Origin: Hylemonella sp. | GTDB taxonomy: Bacteria; Pseudomonadota; Gammaproteobacteria; Burkholderiales; Burkholderiaceae_C | NCBI GenBank assembly: GCA_030695415.1 | Contig: JAUYQZ010000007.1 | Span: 1 to 64,000, forward strand | DNA length: 64,000 bases | Reading direction: 5' to 3' | Part shown: piece by piece, positions 19,485 through 28,701 of the stretch | How the letters are laid out: each line of letters opens with the position of its first letter | How positions within the stretch are numbered: the stretch's first letter is position 1 | The notes under the pieces: generated by a model | The model's input: the letters and a program-made list of their open reading frames with translations, nothing else | Database searches by the model: none | What the model was told of the DNA's origin: nothing | Translations under genes and position numbers: made by a program

Positions 19485-22400
19485 ATGCCGACCATGAACC
19501 CGAGTTTCCAGGACCTGTACTTTGCCGCCGCCGATCCCGAGGAGCTGCGCAGTCGCGACCCCGCCCTGCTGCAGACCATGGCCGCTGCCCACCAGGCGTT
19601 GCTGAGCGCCTCGGCAGCGGGCGAGGTGCGCGTTCAGATCCTGGATCTGTCCCGGGAGCAGGCACCCGAGAGCGGCACGCACGTGTTGCAGATCGTGCAC
19701 CCCGACCTGCCGTTTCTGGTGGACTCGGTGGGCATGGCGGTCAACCGCAGCGGGCGCACCTTGCACTGGATCGTCCATCCCTTGTTGCGCGTTGCGCGCG
19801 ATGCGGCAGGCCATGTGGCAAAGATCACCGGCGCGGCGCAGGCCGGCGCTGGGGAAGGTCATGTGGTCTCGTGCATCCTGGTCGAGTGCGACCGGCTTGC
19901 CTCCGACCCCGAGGCGCTTGCGCTGCGCAAAACCATTGAGGACACCTTGCAGGATGTCCGCCTGGCCGTGCAGGACTGGCGCGCCATGCTCTCTCGCGTG
20001 CAGGTGCTCAACGCCAGCTTCACCGCACTGGACGCTTCGGTGGCCGACGAAGCCAAGTCCTTTCTGACCTGGCTCGAACAAGGCCACTTCACGTTTCTGG
20101 CGGCCGAAGACTACGAGCTCAAGGGCAAGGTGCTGGTGCCTGTGCCGGGCACGGCGCTGGGCTTGCTCAAGGCCCCTGGCACCCAGGTTCTGCCGGCCCA
20201 GCCCGCAGAGCAGTTCGTGTCCGACCCCGGTCTGGTGCTGTCCACCAAGGCGATGAGCCGCTCCACCGTGCACCGCCCGGCCTGGCTGGATGTCATCAGC
20301 GTCAAGCGCCTGGACGCCAGCGGCAAGCTGGTGGGCGAAAGCCGTTTCATGGGTCTGTATACCTCGGCGGCGTATGCCGCGTCGGTGGAGCAGATCCCGG
20401 TGGTGCGCCAGCATGTGGCACAGGTGATGGCCCATGCCGGCGTGGTCACGGGCAGCCATGCGCACAAGGCCTTGCAGGCCATCCTGGAGACCTACCCGCG
20501 CGACGAGATGCTGCAGATCGACGCCGCCACGCTGGAGCAACACGCCATGGGCATCCTGCGCTTGCAGGAGCGCCAACGTGTGCGTCTCTTCATGCGCCGC
20601 GGCGCCTTCGGCCGCCTGGCGTCGCTGCTGGTGTACGTGCCGCGCGATGTGTACACCACCGAGCTGCGGGTGAAGCTCGGGGCGATCTTCACCGAGGCCT
20701 TCGACGCGGCGTCGGTCGAGTTCACGCCTATGCTCACCGACAGCGCGCTCGCGCGCATCCACTACATCGTGCGCGCCAACGACAAGCTGCCGGCGCAGGT
20801 GGAACTGGCCGCGCTCGAAGCCCGTGTGGCCGAGGCCTGCAAGCGCTGGGTGGACGGTGTGAACGCCGTGCTGCTCGTCGCCCACAACGGTCGCAACGCC
20901 AGCGGGCTGGAGGCGGTGGTGGCCGCGTTCCCGACCGCCTACCGCGAGCACTTCGACGCCGACACCGCCGCCAGTGACGCGGCCGTGCTCTGCGGACTGA
21001 GCGAACAGCACCCCCTCGCACTCAAGCTCTACGAGCGCCAGGGGCAGGTGCGCTTGAAGACCTACGCCACGCAGAAGATCACCCTGTCGGACGCCATGCC
21101 GGTGATGGAGTCCATGGGGGCTCGTGTCCTCGATGAGCATCCCTACCACCTCGCTGCACCCGGCTACTGGATCCACGATTGGGGCCTGCAGTTTGCCCAG
21201 CCGCTGGACGTGGATCGCCTCAAGTTCCGTTTCGAGGAACTGTTCCACGCGGTCTGGCGTCAGGAGGTGGAGAGCGATGCCCTCAACCGCCTGGTGCTCT
21301 CCACCGAACTCGATGCCCGCGCCATTTCCGTGCTGCGCGCCTATGTGCGCTACTTCAAGCAACTGGGCTTCGCGTTCAGCCAGAGCTACATCGAAGACAC
21401 GCTGAACAAAAACCCGGCGATCGCGCAAGGCCTGGCCGAGTTGTTCGCGACGCGCTTCGACCCGGCGAAGGCCGACGCGCGCGCGGAGCGCATCAATGCC
21501 AAAGTGCAAGTGCTGGAAGCCCAACTCGCCGAGGTGGCCAGTCTGGAAGAAGACCGCGTGCTGCGCCAGTTCCTCAGCACCCTCCAGGCCACGCTGCGCA
21601 CCAACGCCTACCAGCGCGGCAAAGAGTGCATGAGCTTCAAGCTCAGCCCGCGCGACATTCCCAACGTGCCAGAACCCAAACCCCTGTTCGAGATCTGGGT
21701 GTACTCCCCGCGCGTCGAGGGTGTGCACCTGCGTGGCGGCAAGGTCGCACGCGGTGGCCTGCGCTGGTCCGACCGGCGCGAAGATTTCCGCACCGAGATC
21801 CTGGGTTTGGTGAAGGCGCAGATGGTGAAGAACACGGTGATCGTGCCGGTGGGCTCCAAGGGCGGCTTCGTGCTGAAGAAGGCACCACTCGCCAGCGATC
21901 GAGAGGCTTTTCTGGCCGAAGGCGTGACTTGCTACAAGACCTTCCTGTCGGGTCTGCTCGACATCACCGACAACATGGTCCAGGGGGCGGTGGTGCCGCC
22001 AACCGATGTGGTGCGACACGACGAGGACGACCCCTACCTGGTGGTCGCCGCCGACAAGGGCACGGCCACTTTCAGCGACATCGCCAACAGCGTGAGCGCC
22101 GCCTACGGCTTCTGGCTGGGCGACGCCTTCGCCTCCGGCGGCTCGGTGGGCTACGACCACAAGAAGATGGGCATCACCGCGCGCGGCGCCTGGGAGTCGG
22201 TCAAGCGCCATTTCCGCGGCCTCGGCGTGGACACACAGACCCAGCCCTTCACCGTGGCCGGCATCGGCGACATGTCGGGCGACGTGTTCGGCAACGGCAT
22301 GCTGTTGTCCACCCAAATCAAGTTGGTGCTGGCCTTCGACCACCGCCACGTCTTCATCGACCCGAGCCCCGACGTTGCGGCCAGCTTTGCCGAGCGCGAG

Positions 22401-24113
22401 CGCCTGTTCAAACTGCCGCGTTCGAGCTGGGACGACTACGACAAGGGGCTCATCAGCGAGGGCGGTGGCGTCTTCCCGCGCAGCGCCAAGTCCATCCCCT
22501 TGAGCCCGCAGGCGCGCGCCGCGATCGGCACCGAGGCCACCGCCATGGCGCCCAACGAGCTGCTCAACGCCATCCTCAAGGCGCCGGTGGATCTGCTCTA
22601 CAACGGCGGCATCGGCACCTATGTGAAGGCCAGCTACGAGAGCCACGCCCAGGTGGGCGACAAGGCGGGTGACGCCTTCCGCGTCAACGGCAACGAGCTG
22701 CGCTGCAAGGTGTTCGGCGAAGGCGGCAACCTCGGCTGCACGCAGAACGGCCGCATCGAATTCGCCCAGGCCGGCGGCCTGATCTACACCGACGCCATCG
22801 ACAACTCCGCCGGCGTGGACTGCTCCGACCACGAGGTCAACATCAAGATCCTGCTGGGCGCCGTGCAGGAAGCCGGTGGGCTCACGCTGGAGAGCCGCAA
22901 CGACCTGCTGGCGAGCATGACCGACGAGGTTGGGCTGCTCGTGCTGCAGGACAACTACTACCAGACGCAGCAGATCGAGCTGGCCGCCACCCGGCCCGTG
23001 TACCTGCTCGATGGACAGCAAAACCTGATGCGCTGGCTCGAACACATCGGCCTGCTCAAGCGCGCCATCGAGTTCCTGCCCGTCGACGAGGAACTGGCCA
23101 AACGCAAGCGCGAAGGGAAGGGCCTGACCCGTCCCGAGAATGCCGTGCTCATGGCGTACGCCAAGATGAACCTGTTTGACGAGCTGTGCGCGAGCAGCCT
23201 GCCCGACGACCCGTTCTTCGCGCGTGTTCTCAAGATGTATTTCCCCGCGGTGCTGGGCGAGCGCCATGCGGACGCCATTGCGCAACACCCGCTCAAGCGC
23301 GAAATCATTGCCACCTTCATGACCAACACCGTGGTCAACCGGGTGGGCGCGACCTTCGTCAACTTCCTGGCCAATGAGGCATCGTGCACCGCAGCCGAGG
23401 TGGTCAGCGCCTACACGCTGGCGCGTGAGGTGTTTGCGCTGGAGCCGATCTGGGACCAGATCGACGCGCTGGACAACAAGGTCACGACCGAGCTGCAGCT
23501 GAGCCTGCTCACGCAGCTGGCCACCATCGCGCAGCGCGCCAGCCGCTGGATGCTGCGCCACCGCGGCCAGGGCGACCTGCCCACCTTGATTGCCAAGTAC
23601 CGACCTGCGGCCCGCATGCTGCGAGAGCACGTCGAGCAGTGGCTGCCCGCAACCGCGCTGGCCTCATGGCAAGCCGCCAGCGCCCGCCTGGTGCAGGCCG
23701 GGGTGGACGCCCAACTCGCTGAGGACCTCACCGTGCTGGACCACCTGTACCCGGTGCTCGACCTGGTGGACGTGGCGGCCAAGGCCGGCAGCACGCTGGA
23801 GCAGGCGGCGCGCACCTACTTTGCGATCGAGAACACGCTGGGCCTGGACCGCTGGCGTCAGCGCATCGGCCAACTGCCGACCGATTCGCTGTGGCAGTCG
23901 CAGGCCCGCGCCAGTGCGCGCGACGACGTGTATTCGATTGCCGGTCAGCTGGTGCACTCGCTGCTCAGCAGCCAGCAGACGCTGGCCGAGTGGCAGGAGC
24001 AACATGCGAAGGCGATCGCGCGCATCAACGACATGCACGAGAGCATCGCGAGTCTGGCGCCCGATCTGGCGCCTGTCTCGGTTGCGCTGCGCGAGCTGCG
24101 CCAGCTCGGCTAG
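19485..24113 (+). CDS. NAD-specific glutamate dehydrogenase (large, about 180-kDa type)
   Basis: This 1542-residue protein belongs to the large NAD-dependent glutamate dehydrogenases, which deaminate glutamate to 2-oxoglutarate and ammonia in catabolism. N-terminal regulatory (ACT-like) regions precede the catalytic core at about residues 740-1250. The core shows RGGLRWSDRREDFRTEILGL, VPVGSKGGFVLKK with the substrate lysine, VAGIGDMSGDVFGNGML and EGGNLGCTQNGRIEFA, then DCSDHEVNIKILLG. Start codons in frame are TTG 19473, ATG 19485 and ATG 19494; none has a strong Shine-Dalgarno, so the start is uncertain by a few residues. It stands alone, with the convergent ABC exporter only four bases past its stop. 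Confidence 0.95.
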   Translation: MPTMNPSFQDLYFAAADPEELRSRDPALLQTMAAAHQALLSASAAGEVRVQILDLSREQAPESGTHVLQIVHPDLPFLVDSVGMAVNRSGRTLHWIVHPLLRVARDAAGHVAKITGAAQAGAGEGHVVSCILVECDRLASDPEALALRKTIEDTLQDVRLAVQDWRAMLSRVQVLNASFTALDASVADEAKSFLTWLEQGHFTFLAAEDYELKGKVLVPVPGTALGLLKAPGTQVLPAQPAEQFVSDPGLVLSTKAMSRSTVHRPAWLDVISVKRLDASGKLVGESRFMGLYTSAAYAASVEQIPVVRQHVAQVMAHAGVVTGSHAHKALQAILETYPRDEMLQIDAATLEQHAMGILRLQERQRVRLFMRRGAFGRLASLLVYVPRDVYTTELRVKLGAIFTEAFDAASVEFTPMLTDSALARIHYIVRANDKLPAQVELAALEARVAEACKRWVDGVNAVLLVAHNGRNASGLEAVVAAFPTAYREHFDADTAASDAAVLCGLSEQHPLALKLYERQGQVRLKTYATQKITLSDAMPVMESMGARVLDEHPYHLAAPGYWIHDWGLQFAQPLDVDRLKFRFEELFHAVWRQEVESDALNRLVLSTELDARAISVLRAYVRYFKQLGFAFSQSYIEDTLNKNPAIAQGLAELFATRFDPAKADARAERINAKVQVLEAQLAEVASLEEDRVLRQFLSTLQATLRTNAYQRGKECMSFKLSPRDIPNVPEPKPLFEIWVYSPRVEGVHLRGGKVARGGLRWSDRREDFRTEILGLVKAQMVKNTVIVPVGSKGGFVLKKAPLASDREAFLAEGVTCYKTFLSGLLDITDNMVQGAVVPPTDVVRHDEDDPYLVVAADKGTATFSDIANSVSAAYGFWLGDAFASGGSVGYDHKKMGITARGAWESVKRHFRGLGVDTQTQPFTVAGIGDMSGDVFGNGMLLSTQIKLVLAFDHRHVFIDPSPDVAASFAERERLFKLPRSSWDDYDKGLISEGGGVFPRSAKSIPLSPQARAAIGTEATAMAPNELLNAILKAPVDLLYNGGIGTYVKASYESHAQVGDKAGDAFRVNGNELRCKVFGEGGNLGCTQNGRIEFAQAGGLIYTDAIDNSAGVDCSDHEVNIKILLGAVQEAGGLTLESRNDLLASMTDEVGLLVLQDNYYQTQQIELAATRPVYLLDGQQNLMRWLEHIGLLKRAIEFLPVDEELAKRKREGKGLTRPENAVLMAYAKMNLFDELCASSLPDDPFFARVLKMYFPAVLGERHADAIAQHPLKREIIATFMTNTVVNRVGATFVNFLANEASCTAAEVVSAYTLAREVFALEPIWDQIDALDNKVTTELQLSLLTQLATIAQRASRWMLRHRGQGDLPTLIAKYRPAARMLREHVEQWLPATALASWQAASARLVQAGVDAQLAEDLTVLDHLYPVLDLVDVAAKAGSTLEQAARTYFAIENTLGLDRWRQRIGQLPTDSLWQSQARASARDDVYSIAGQLVHSLLSSQQTLAEWQEQHAKAIARINDMHESIASLAPDLAPVSVALRELRQLG

Positions 24114-24117
24114 CTGA

Positions 24118-25905
24118 TCAGACTTGAAATTGCAGAGCGGCGAGGCCGGCGTACACGCCGCCTTGCGCCACCAGCTCGGTGTGCGTGCCCTGTTCCACCA
24201 GCCGGCCGTGGTCCAGCACCACGATCAGGTCGGCTTGCTGCACGGTGGCCAGGCGGTGCGCAATCACCAGCGTGGTGCGGTCCTTCATGGCCGATTCCAG
24301 CGCGGCCTGCACCATGCGCTCGCTCTGTGCATCCAGCGCGCTGGTGGCTTCGTCCAGCAGCAGCAGCGGTGGGTTCTTGAGCATGGCGCGTGCAATGGCA
24401 ATGCGCTGGCGCTGGCCGCCCGAGAGGCGCACACCGCGTTCGCCCAGGAAGGTGTCGTAGCCCTCGGGCAACTGGTCGATGAACTCGTCGGCAAAGGCCG
24501 CTGCGGCGGCGGCGCGGACCTCGGCGTCGCTCGCGCCGGGCTTGCCGTAGCGGATGTTTTCCATCGCGCTGCTGGAGAAGATCACCGGGTCCTGCGGCAC
24601 GATGCCCACGCGGTTGCGCAGCTCGTGCAGGCTCATCTGGTGGATGGGCACTCCGTCCAGCCGGATCGTGCCCAGGGCGGGGTCGTAGTAGCGCAGCAGC
24701 AGACCAAACACAGTGGTTTTGCCGGCGCCACTGGGCCCCACCAGCGCCACCGTCTGCCCGGGTTGCACCGCCAGATTGAAACCCGCCAACGCGGCCTGCG
24801 CCGGGCGCGAGGGGTAATGGAAGGTGATGTCGTCGAACACCAGCGCGCTGCCGCCTTGCGGCGTGGCCGCTTTCAACGGTTGTGCGGGTGACTGCACCGG
24901 CGAGGCGCTGGCCAGCAGCTCCATCAGGCGCTCGCTGGCGCCCGCGGCGCGCAGCAGGTCGCCATAGACTTCACCCAGCACGGCCACCGCACCGGCCAGG
25001 ATGATGATGTAAAGCACGGTCTGCCCCAGGTGACCGGGCGTGATGGTGCCTGCCAGCACCGCCTGCGTGCCCTGGTACAGGCCCCACAGCAACAGGCCGG
25101 CGGTGGTGATGATGATGAAGGCCACCAGCACCGAGCGGGCTCGCGTGCGCTTGATCGCGGTGTCGAAGGCGAACTGGGTCGACTCGTTGAAGCGAGCTGC
25201 CTCGCGGTCCTCAGCCGTGTAGCTCTGCACCACTGGAATTGCGTTCAGCACCTCGGCGGCGATCGCGCTGGAGTCGGCCACGCGGTCCTGGCTGGCGCGC
25301 GAGAGCTTGCGCACGCGTTTGCCAAACCACATGCTCGGCAGCACCACCAGCACGATGATCAGCAGCACCTGCAGCATCACATAGGGATTGGTCCACACCA
25401 GCATGATCAATGCGCCGATGCCCATGACCGCGTTGCGCAGGCCCATGGAGAGCGAGGAGCCCACGACCGTCTGCACCAGCGTGGTGTCGGTGGTCAGGCG
25501 CGAGAGCACTTCGCCGGTTTGTGTGGTCTCGAAGAACTGCGGGCTTTGCCGCAGCACGTGGCTGTAGACCGCGTTGCGCAAATCGGCGGTGACGCGTTCA
25601 CCCAGCCAGCTCACCAGGTAAAAACGCATGGCCGAGAAGAAGCCGAGCGCCACCGCCACGCCGAACAAGGCTGCGAAGTGGCCGCGCAGCGCCAGCGCCT
25701 GCTCGCCTCGCCCGGCTGGTGCGAGGCCACTGTCGATGAGAAAGCGCAAGGCCAGCGGAAACGCCAGCGTGGCCGCAGCGGCCAGCACCAGGAACAGGAT
25801 GGCCAGACCGATCTGCAGGCGGTAGGGCCGCAGAAACGGCAGCAGGCCGCTGAGTGAGGTGGGGGTGGTGGCTTTGGGGCGGTCGGAGGGGGAGGGGGAA
25901 CTCAT
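24118..25905 (-). CDS. ABC exporter, fused membrane and ATPase domains (MsbA/lipid-A-exporter-like)
   Basis: This 595-residue half-transporter has an N-terminal six-helix membrane domain (about residues 25-330) and a C-terminal ATPase. The ATPase has Walker A GPSGAGKTT (about 390-398), signature LSGGQRQRIAIARAML (about 494), Walker B LLLLDEATSALD and the switch histidine IAHR. It should work as a homodimer in the inner membrane and export a lipid, peptide or drug; the substrate cannot be read from sequence. I chose the ATG at 25905 (MSSPSPSDRP); about 100 further open codons upstream are unlike the family. It is convergent with the glutamate dehydrogenase gene without a visible terminator between them. 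Confidence 0.92.
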   Translation of the reverse strand: MSSPSPSDRPKATTPTSLSGLLPFLRPYRLQIGLAILFLVLAAAATLAFPLALRFLIDSGLAPAGRGEQALALRGHFAALFGVAVALGFFSAMRFYLVSWLGERVTADLRNAVYSHVLRQSPQFFETTQTGEVLSRLTTDTTLVQTVVGSSLSMGLRNAVMGIGALIMLVWTNPYVMLQVLLIIVLVVLPSMWFGKRVRKLSRASQDRVADSSAIAAEVLNAIPVVQSYTAEDREAARFNESTQFAFDTAIKRTRARSVLVAFIIITTAGLLLWGLYQGTQAVLAGTITPGHLGQTVLYIIILAGAVAVLGEVYGDLLRAAGASERLMELLASASPVQSPAQPLKAATPQGGSALVFDDITFHYPSRPAQAALAGFNLAVQPGQTVALVGPSGAGKTTVFGLLLRYYDPALGTIRLDGVPIHQMSLHELRNRVGIVPQDPVIFSSSAMENIRYGKPGASDAEVRAAAAAAFADEFIDQLPEGYDTFLGERGVRLSGGQRQRIAIARAMLKNPPLLLLDEATSALDAQSERMVQAALESAMKDRTTLVIAHRLATVQQADLIVVLDHGRLVEQGTHTELVAQGGVYAGLAALQFQV

Positions 25906-26001
25906 GCGGGTGAGTGTGCCGGGTTTTGTGGACACCGGTTTTGTGCGGCCAGCGGCATGGGGCACATCTGCCGGGGGTAGGTCATTGGTACGAATTTTTG
26001 A

Positions 26002-26010
26002 TGCTAGGAT
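26002..26010 (+). promoter_or_regulatory. Possible extended -10 promoter of the DUF898 gene
   Basis: TGCTAGGAT (26002-26010) matches an extended -10 (TGnTAnnAT) in an AT-rich patch 35 bases before the DUF898 start. A good -35 is missing. The call is tentative. Confidence 0.3.
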
Positions 26011-26044
26011 CGCGGCCAAATTTTCAACCACCAGGAGGGATGGG

Positions 26045-27235
26045 ATGGCACAACACAGCGAGTTTGAAGCAACCGAGGTCCTGCCCGACAGCCGATTGCC
26101 CAGCAGCGAACCGGCCCACCCGCTCGACATCCGCTTCACCGGCTCGGGCAGCGAGTATTTCCGCATCTGGATCGTCAACCTGCTGTTGACCCTGGTCACC
26201 CTCACGCTGTATTGGCCGTTTGCCCGCGCGCGTCGACTCGCTTATTTCCAGAACAACACGCTGGTGGGCCGCGACCCGCTGGGGTTTCACGGCGACCCCT
26301 GGAAGATGTTCCGCGGCTACCTGCTCATGCTGCTGTTCGGTGTGTCGTACTGGGCCGTGTCGAACTTTGCGCCAGCCTTTGCATGGCTGCCCTTGCTCCT
26401 GCTCGCGGTGCTGTGGCCCGCGCTGTGGCGCGCATCGCTGCAGTTCCGCCTGCGCAACACCAGCTGGCGTGGCGTGCGCATGTCTTTCGAAGGCGACCTC
26501 AAGGGTGCTTACCTGTGCATGCTGCCGTTCTTCATCCCGGTGGTGCTGGTCGGATTCGTGATCGGTTTTGCGGCATCGGCCACGCAGGGCGCGGACGAAG
26601 GCGCAGCCGGCGCCGTGTTTGCTGCGGCCACCGGCCTGATGGTGCTGGCCATGGCCGCGCTGTCGCCCTGGCTGCTGGCGCGCATCAAGCGCTACCAGCA
26701 CGGCGGCTACGTGTTCGCGCAACAGCGCACGCGGCTGGACGCCGGCCTGGGGGCTTTCTATGGGTTTTCGTTCCGCGTGATGGGCGTGTCCTTGCTGTGT
26801 TCGGCCTTGCTCGCCGGGGTGGGCGTTATCGTGGCGGCGGTCATGGGTGCTTCCTCGGGTGCGGCCGTGATCATGTTGCCCTTTCTGCTGGCCCTGGCTT
26901 ACCTGGTGTTCCCGCTGGTGCTCATGCCTTACACCACATCGCGCCTGCAGAACCTGCTGTGGGGGCAGACCCGCAGCCGACGCATCCGTTTCGACAGCCA
27001 ACTGAGGTTTGTTCCCCTGATGCTGCTGACAGCGAAGAACTGGCTGCTCATTGCACTCACGCTGGGTCTGTACTGGCCGTTTGCCAAGGTCAACACCGCA
27101 CGCCTGCGGCTGGAGTCCATGGGCGTTTCGGTGCAGGGCGATGTGAACGCCTGGCTTGCCAAGGCGCAGGGCGGCGACAAAGGCATTCTGGGCGACGCGG
27201 CGGGCGACTTCTTCGGCATCGACATGGGCTTGTGA
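26045..27235 (+). CDS. DUF898 (YjgN) family polytopic membrane protein
   Basis: The 396-residue protein is mostly membrane helices and matches the DUF898/YjgN type, whose function is unknown. The motif LTLYWPFARARRL near residue 56 recurs as LGLYWPFAKVNTARL near residue 343, so the chain looks internally duplicated. The N-terminal 30 residues are hydrophilic. A strong ribosome-binding site AGGAGG (26033-26038) sits seven bases before the ATG at 26045, which decides the start. Its stop shares a base with the start of the M48 protease (TGATG), so the two should be made together. Confidence 0.88.
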   Translation: MAQHSEFEATEVLPDSRLPSSEPAHPLDIRFTGSGSEYFRIWIVNLLLTLVTLTLYWPFARARRLAYFQNNTLVGRDPLGFHGDPWKMFRGYLLMLLFGVSYWAVSNFAPAFAWLPLLLLAVLWPALWRASLQFRLRNTSWRGVRMSFEGDLKGAYLCMLPFFIPVVLVGFVIGFAASATQGADEGAAGAVFAAATGLMVLAMAALSPWLLARIKRYQHGGYVFAQQRTRLDAGLGAFYGFSFRVMGVSLLCSALLAGVGVIVAAVMGASSGAAVIMLPFLLALAYLVFPLVLMPYTTSRLQNLLWGQTRSRRIRFDSQLRFVPLMLLTAKNWLLIALTLGLYWPFAKVNTARLRLESMGVSVQGDVNAWLAKAQGGDKGILGDAAGDFFGIDMGL

Positions 27236-28308
27236 TGAGCACAGCGCCGCGCCTGCTCAGCACCTGGTTCGACGGTCAGAGCCCGCGTGCGCAGGTCTGC
27301 GAGCTCTGCATCGAAGGCAACGAGCTTGTGCTCACGCTGGTGAGCGGCGAGCGCCGCTACCCGGTGCGCCAGGTGCGCTGGGCCGAACGCCGCTCGCACG
27401 GTCAGCGCCAGACCGAGCTGCCCGACGGCAGCCTGATCCAGCACGCCGATGCAGGGGCGTGGGACGCTTGGCGGCAGGCCAGTGGCCCGCGCGAGGCCGC
27501 GGTGGTGGGCTGGATGCAGAGCTGGCGCGCCACGCTGGTGGCCATGGGGGCCAGCGTGGTGTTTCTCGGTGCCGCGTGGGTCTGGGGTGTGCCGTGGCTG
27601 AGTCGGGCGCTGGCGCAGCAGGTGCCGCACTCGCTGGAGGCGCGCCTGGGTGAACAAGGCATGCAGCAACTGGACCGCTTGTTTCTGCAGCCGAGCATGC
27701 TGCCCGCGCAGCAACAGCAAGCCTTGCGCGAGCGTTTCGCCTCGGCCGTGCAGCGCGCCCATCCCCAGGGCGACGCGCCGGTCTGGCAGCTTTCGTTCCA
27801 CCAGTCCAAAGCCCTGGGCGCGAACGCGTTCGCCTTGCCCGGCGGGTACATCGTGATCACCGACGACCTGGTGAAGCTGCTGGCCGACCAGCCCGATGCC
27901 ATTGTTGGTGTGCTGGCGCACGAGCTCGGTCATGTGCACCACCGCCACGGCCTGGATTTGATGGTGCGCGCCAGCCTGATCAGTGCGCTGGTGGGCGTGG
28001 TGCTGGGCGACGCCAGCGGCTTCCTGGCCACCGTGCCCGCCACCCTGGCCACGCAGGCCTATTCGCGCGATGCCGAGCGCTTGGCCGATGCCTTCGCTGC
28101 GCAGCTGCTCGATCGAAGCGGTGTGTCCCCATCGGTCATGGTGGCGTTCTTCGAGCGCATCCGGCAACAGGAACAGGCCGACCAGGACGATGACGGCGAT
28201 GACAGCGATGACAGCGCCGCGCTGCCGATCGCCATCTCCAGCCACCCCGACCACGACGAGCGCATCCGTTTTTTCCGCGAGTGGAAGACCGAGCCCGCGC
28301 GCCCCTGA
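27235..28308 (+). CDS. M48 family metalloprotease, membrane-anchored
   Basis: The 357-residue protein has a zinc-protease motif HELGH at residues 229-233, with the third ligand Glu281 in SRDAERLADAF, as in M48 peptidases (HtpX/Ste24/BepA group). A soluble N-terminal domain (1-95) is followed by one membrane helix (about 98-118, MGASVVFLGAAWVWGVPWL). The helix probably anchors the catalytic domain facing the periplasm, and DGDDSDDS near 320 is an acidic linker. Translation is coupled to the DUF898 gene by the TGATG junction. Substrates are unknown; a joint role with the DUF898 protein in envelope protein handling is inference. Confidence 0.9.
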   Translation: MSTAPRLLSTWFDGQSPRAQVCELCIEGNELVLTLVSGERRYPVRQVRWAERRSHGQRQTELPDGSLIQHADAGAWDAWRQASGPREAAVVGWMQSWRATLVAMGASVVFLGAAWVWGVPWLSRALAQQVPHSLEARLGEQGMQQLDRLFLQPSMLPAQQQQALRERFASAVQRAHPQGDAPVWQLSFHQSKALGANAFALPGGYIVITDDLVKLLADQPDAIVGVLAHELGHVHHRHGLDLMVRASLISALVGVVLGDASGFLATVPATLATQAYSRDAERLADAFAAQLLDRSGVSPSVMVAFFERIRQQEQADQDDDGDDSDDSAALPIAISSHPDHDERIRFFREWKTEPARP

Positions 28309-28409
28309 ACGCGCCGTTGGTCTATGTCGGTCAACGCACCGACGCAGGTGAATGGCCTGCCTAAGCTGCCTTCACACCACCCTTCGGTGGATGACACAAA
28401 GGAATCACC

Positions 28410-28682
28410 ATGAACCATTCAAAACTGCTGTTGGCCGGCGCCCTGTCGCTCGCGCTCGCCGGTTGCATTTCGGCACCCATGGGCCCCGCAGGCCCCACCG
28501 GAGCCACCGGTGCCACGGGCTACACCGGTGACACGGGTGCCACCGGAGCCACTGGCGGCGCAGGTGCGACGGGCAGCACGGGCGCCACGGGCAGCACCGG
28601 CTACACCGGCGCCACGGGTGCCACCGGCAGTACCTCGCTGCCTTCGAGCGGCGGCACCGTGATCGTCGTCCCGCAACGCTGA
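28410..28682 (+). CDS. Collagen-like small lipoprotein
   Basis: The 90-residue protein starts with a lipoprotein signal ([19 protein letters not shown], lipobox LAGC, Cys19). The +2 residue is Ile, so outer-membrane sorting is likely. Residues 25-75 are 17 uninterrupted Gly-X-Y triplets, mostly GAT, with Thr at the Y position in 15 of 17 and Pro only in the first two. A 15-residue tail [15 protein letters not shown] follows. Gly-X-Y arrays form collagen-like triple helices in bacterial surface proteins. A ribosome-binding site AAAGGAAT precedes the ATG. It follows the M48 gene by 101 bases on the same strand; I do not know its function. Confidence 0.85.
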   Translation: MNHSKLLLAGALSLALAGCISAPMGPAGPTGATGATGYTGDTGATGATGGAGATGSTGATGSTGYTGATGATGSTSLPSSGGTVIVVPQR

Positions 28683-28701
28683 TCTGCTGCGCAGCGGCGC
28701 C

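Noticed and set aside
19350..23630. Open frame of more than 1400 codons on the minus strand
   Set aside because: It is exactly antisense to the NAD-glutamate dehydrogenase, is rich in His, Gln, Gly and Arg without family motifs, and reflects third-position G/C bias.
28480..28635. The 9-base repeats as a CRISPR or minisatellite without coding role
   Set aside because: The repeats stay in frame as Gly-X-Y codons with varied synonymous codons behind a good lipoprotein signal, so a protein explanation is better.
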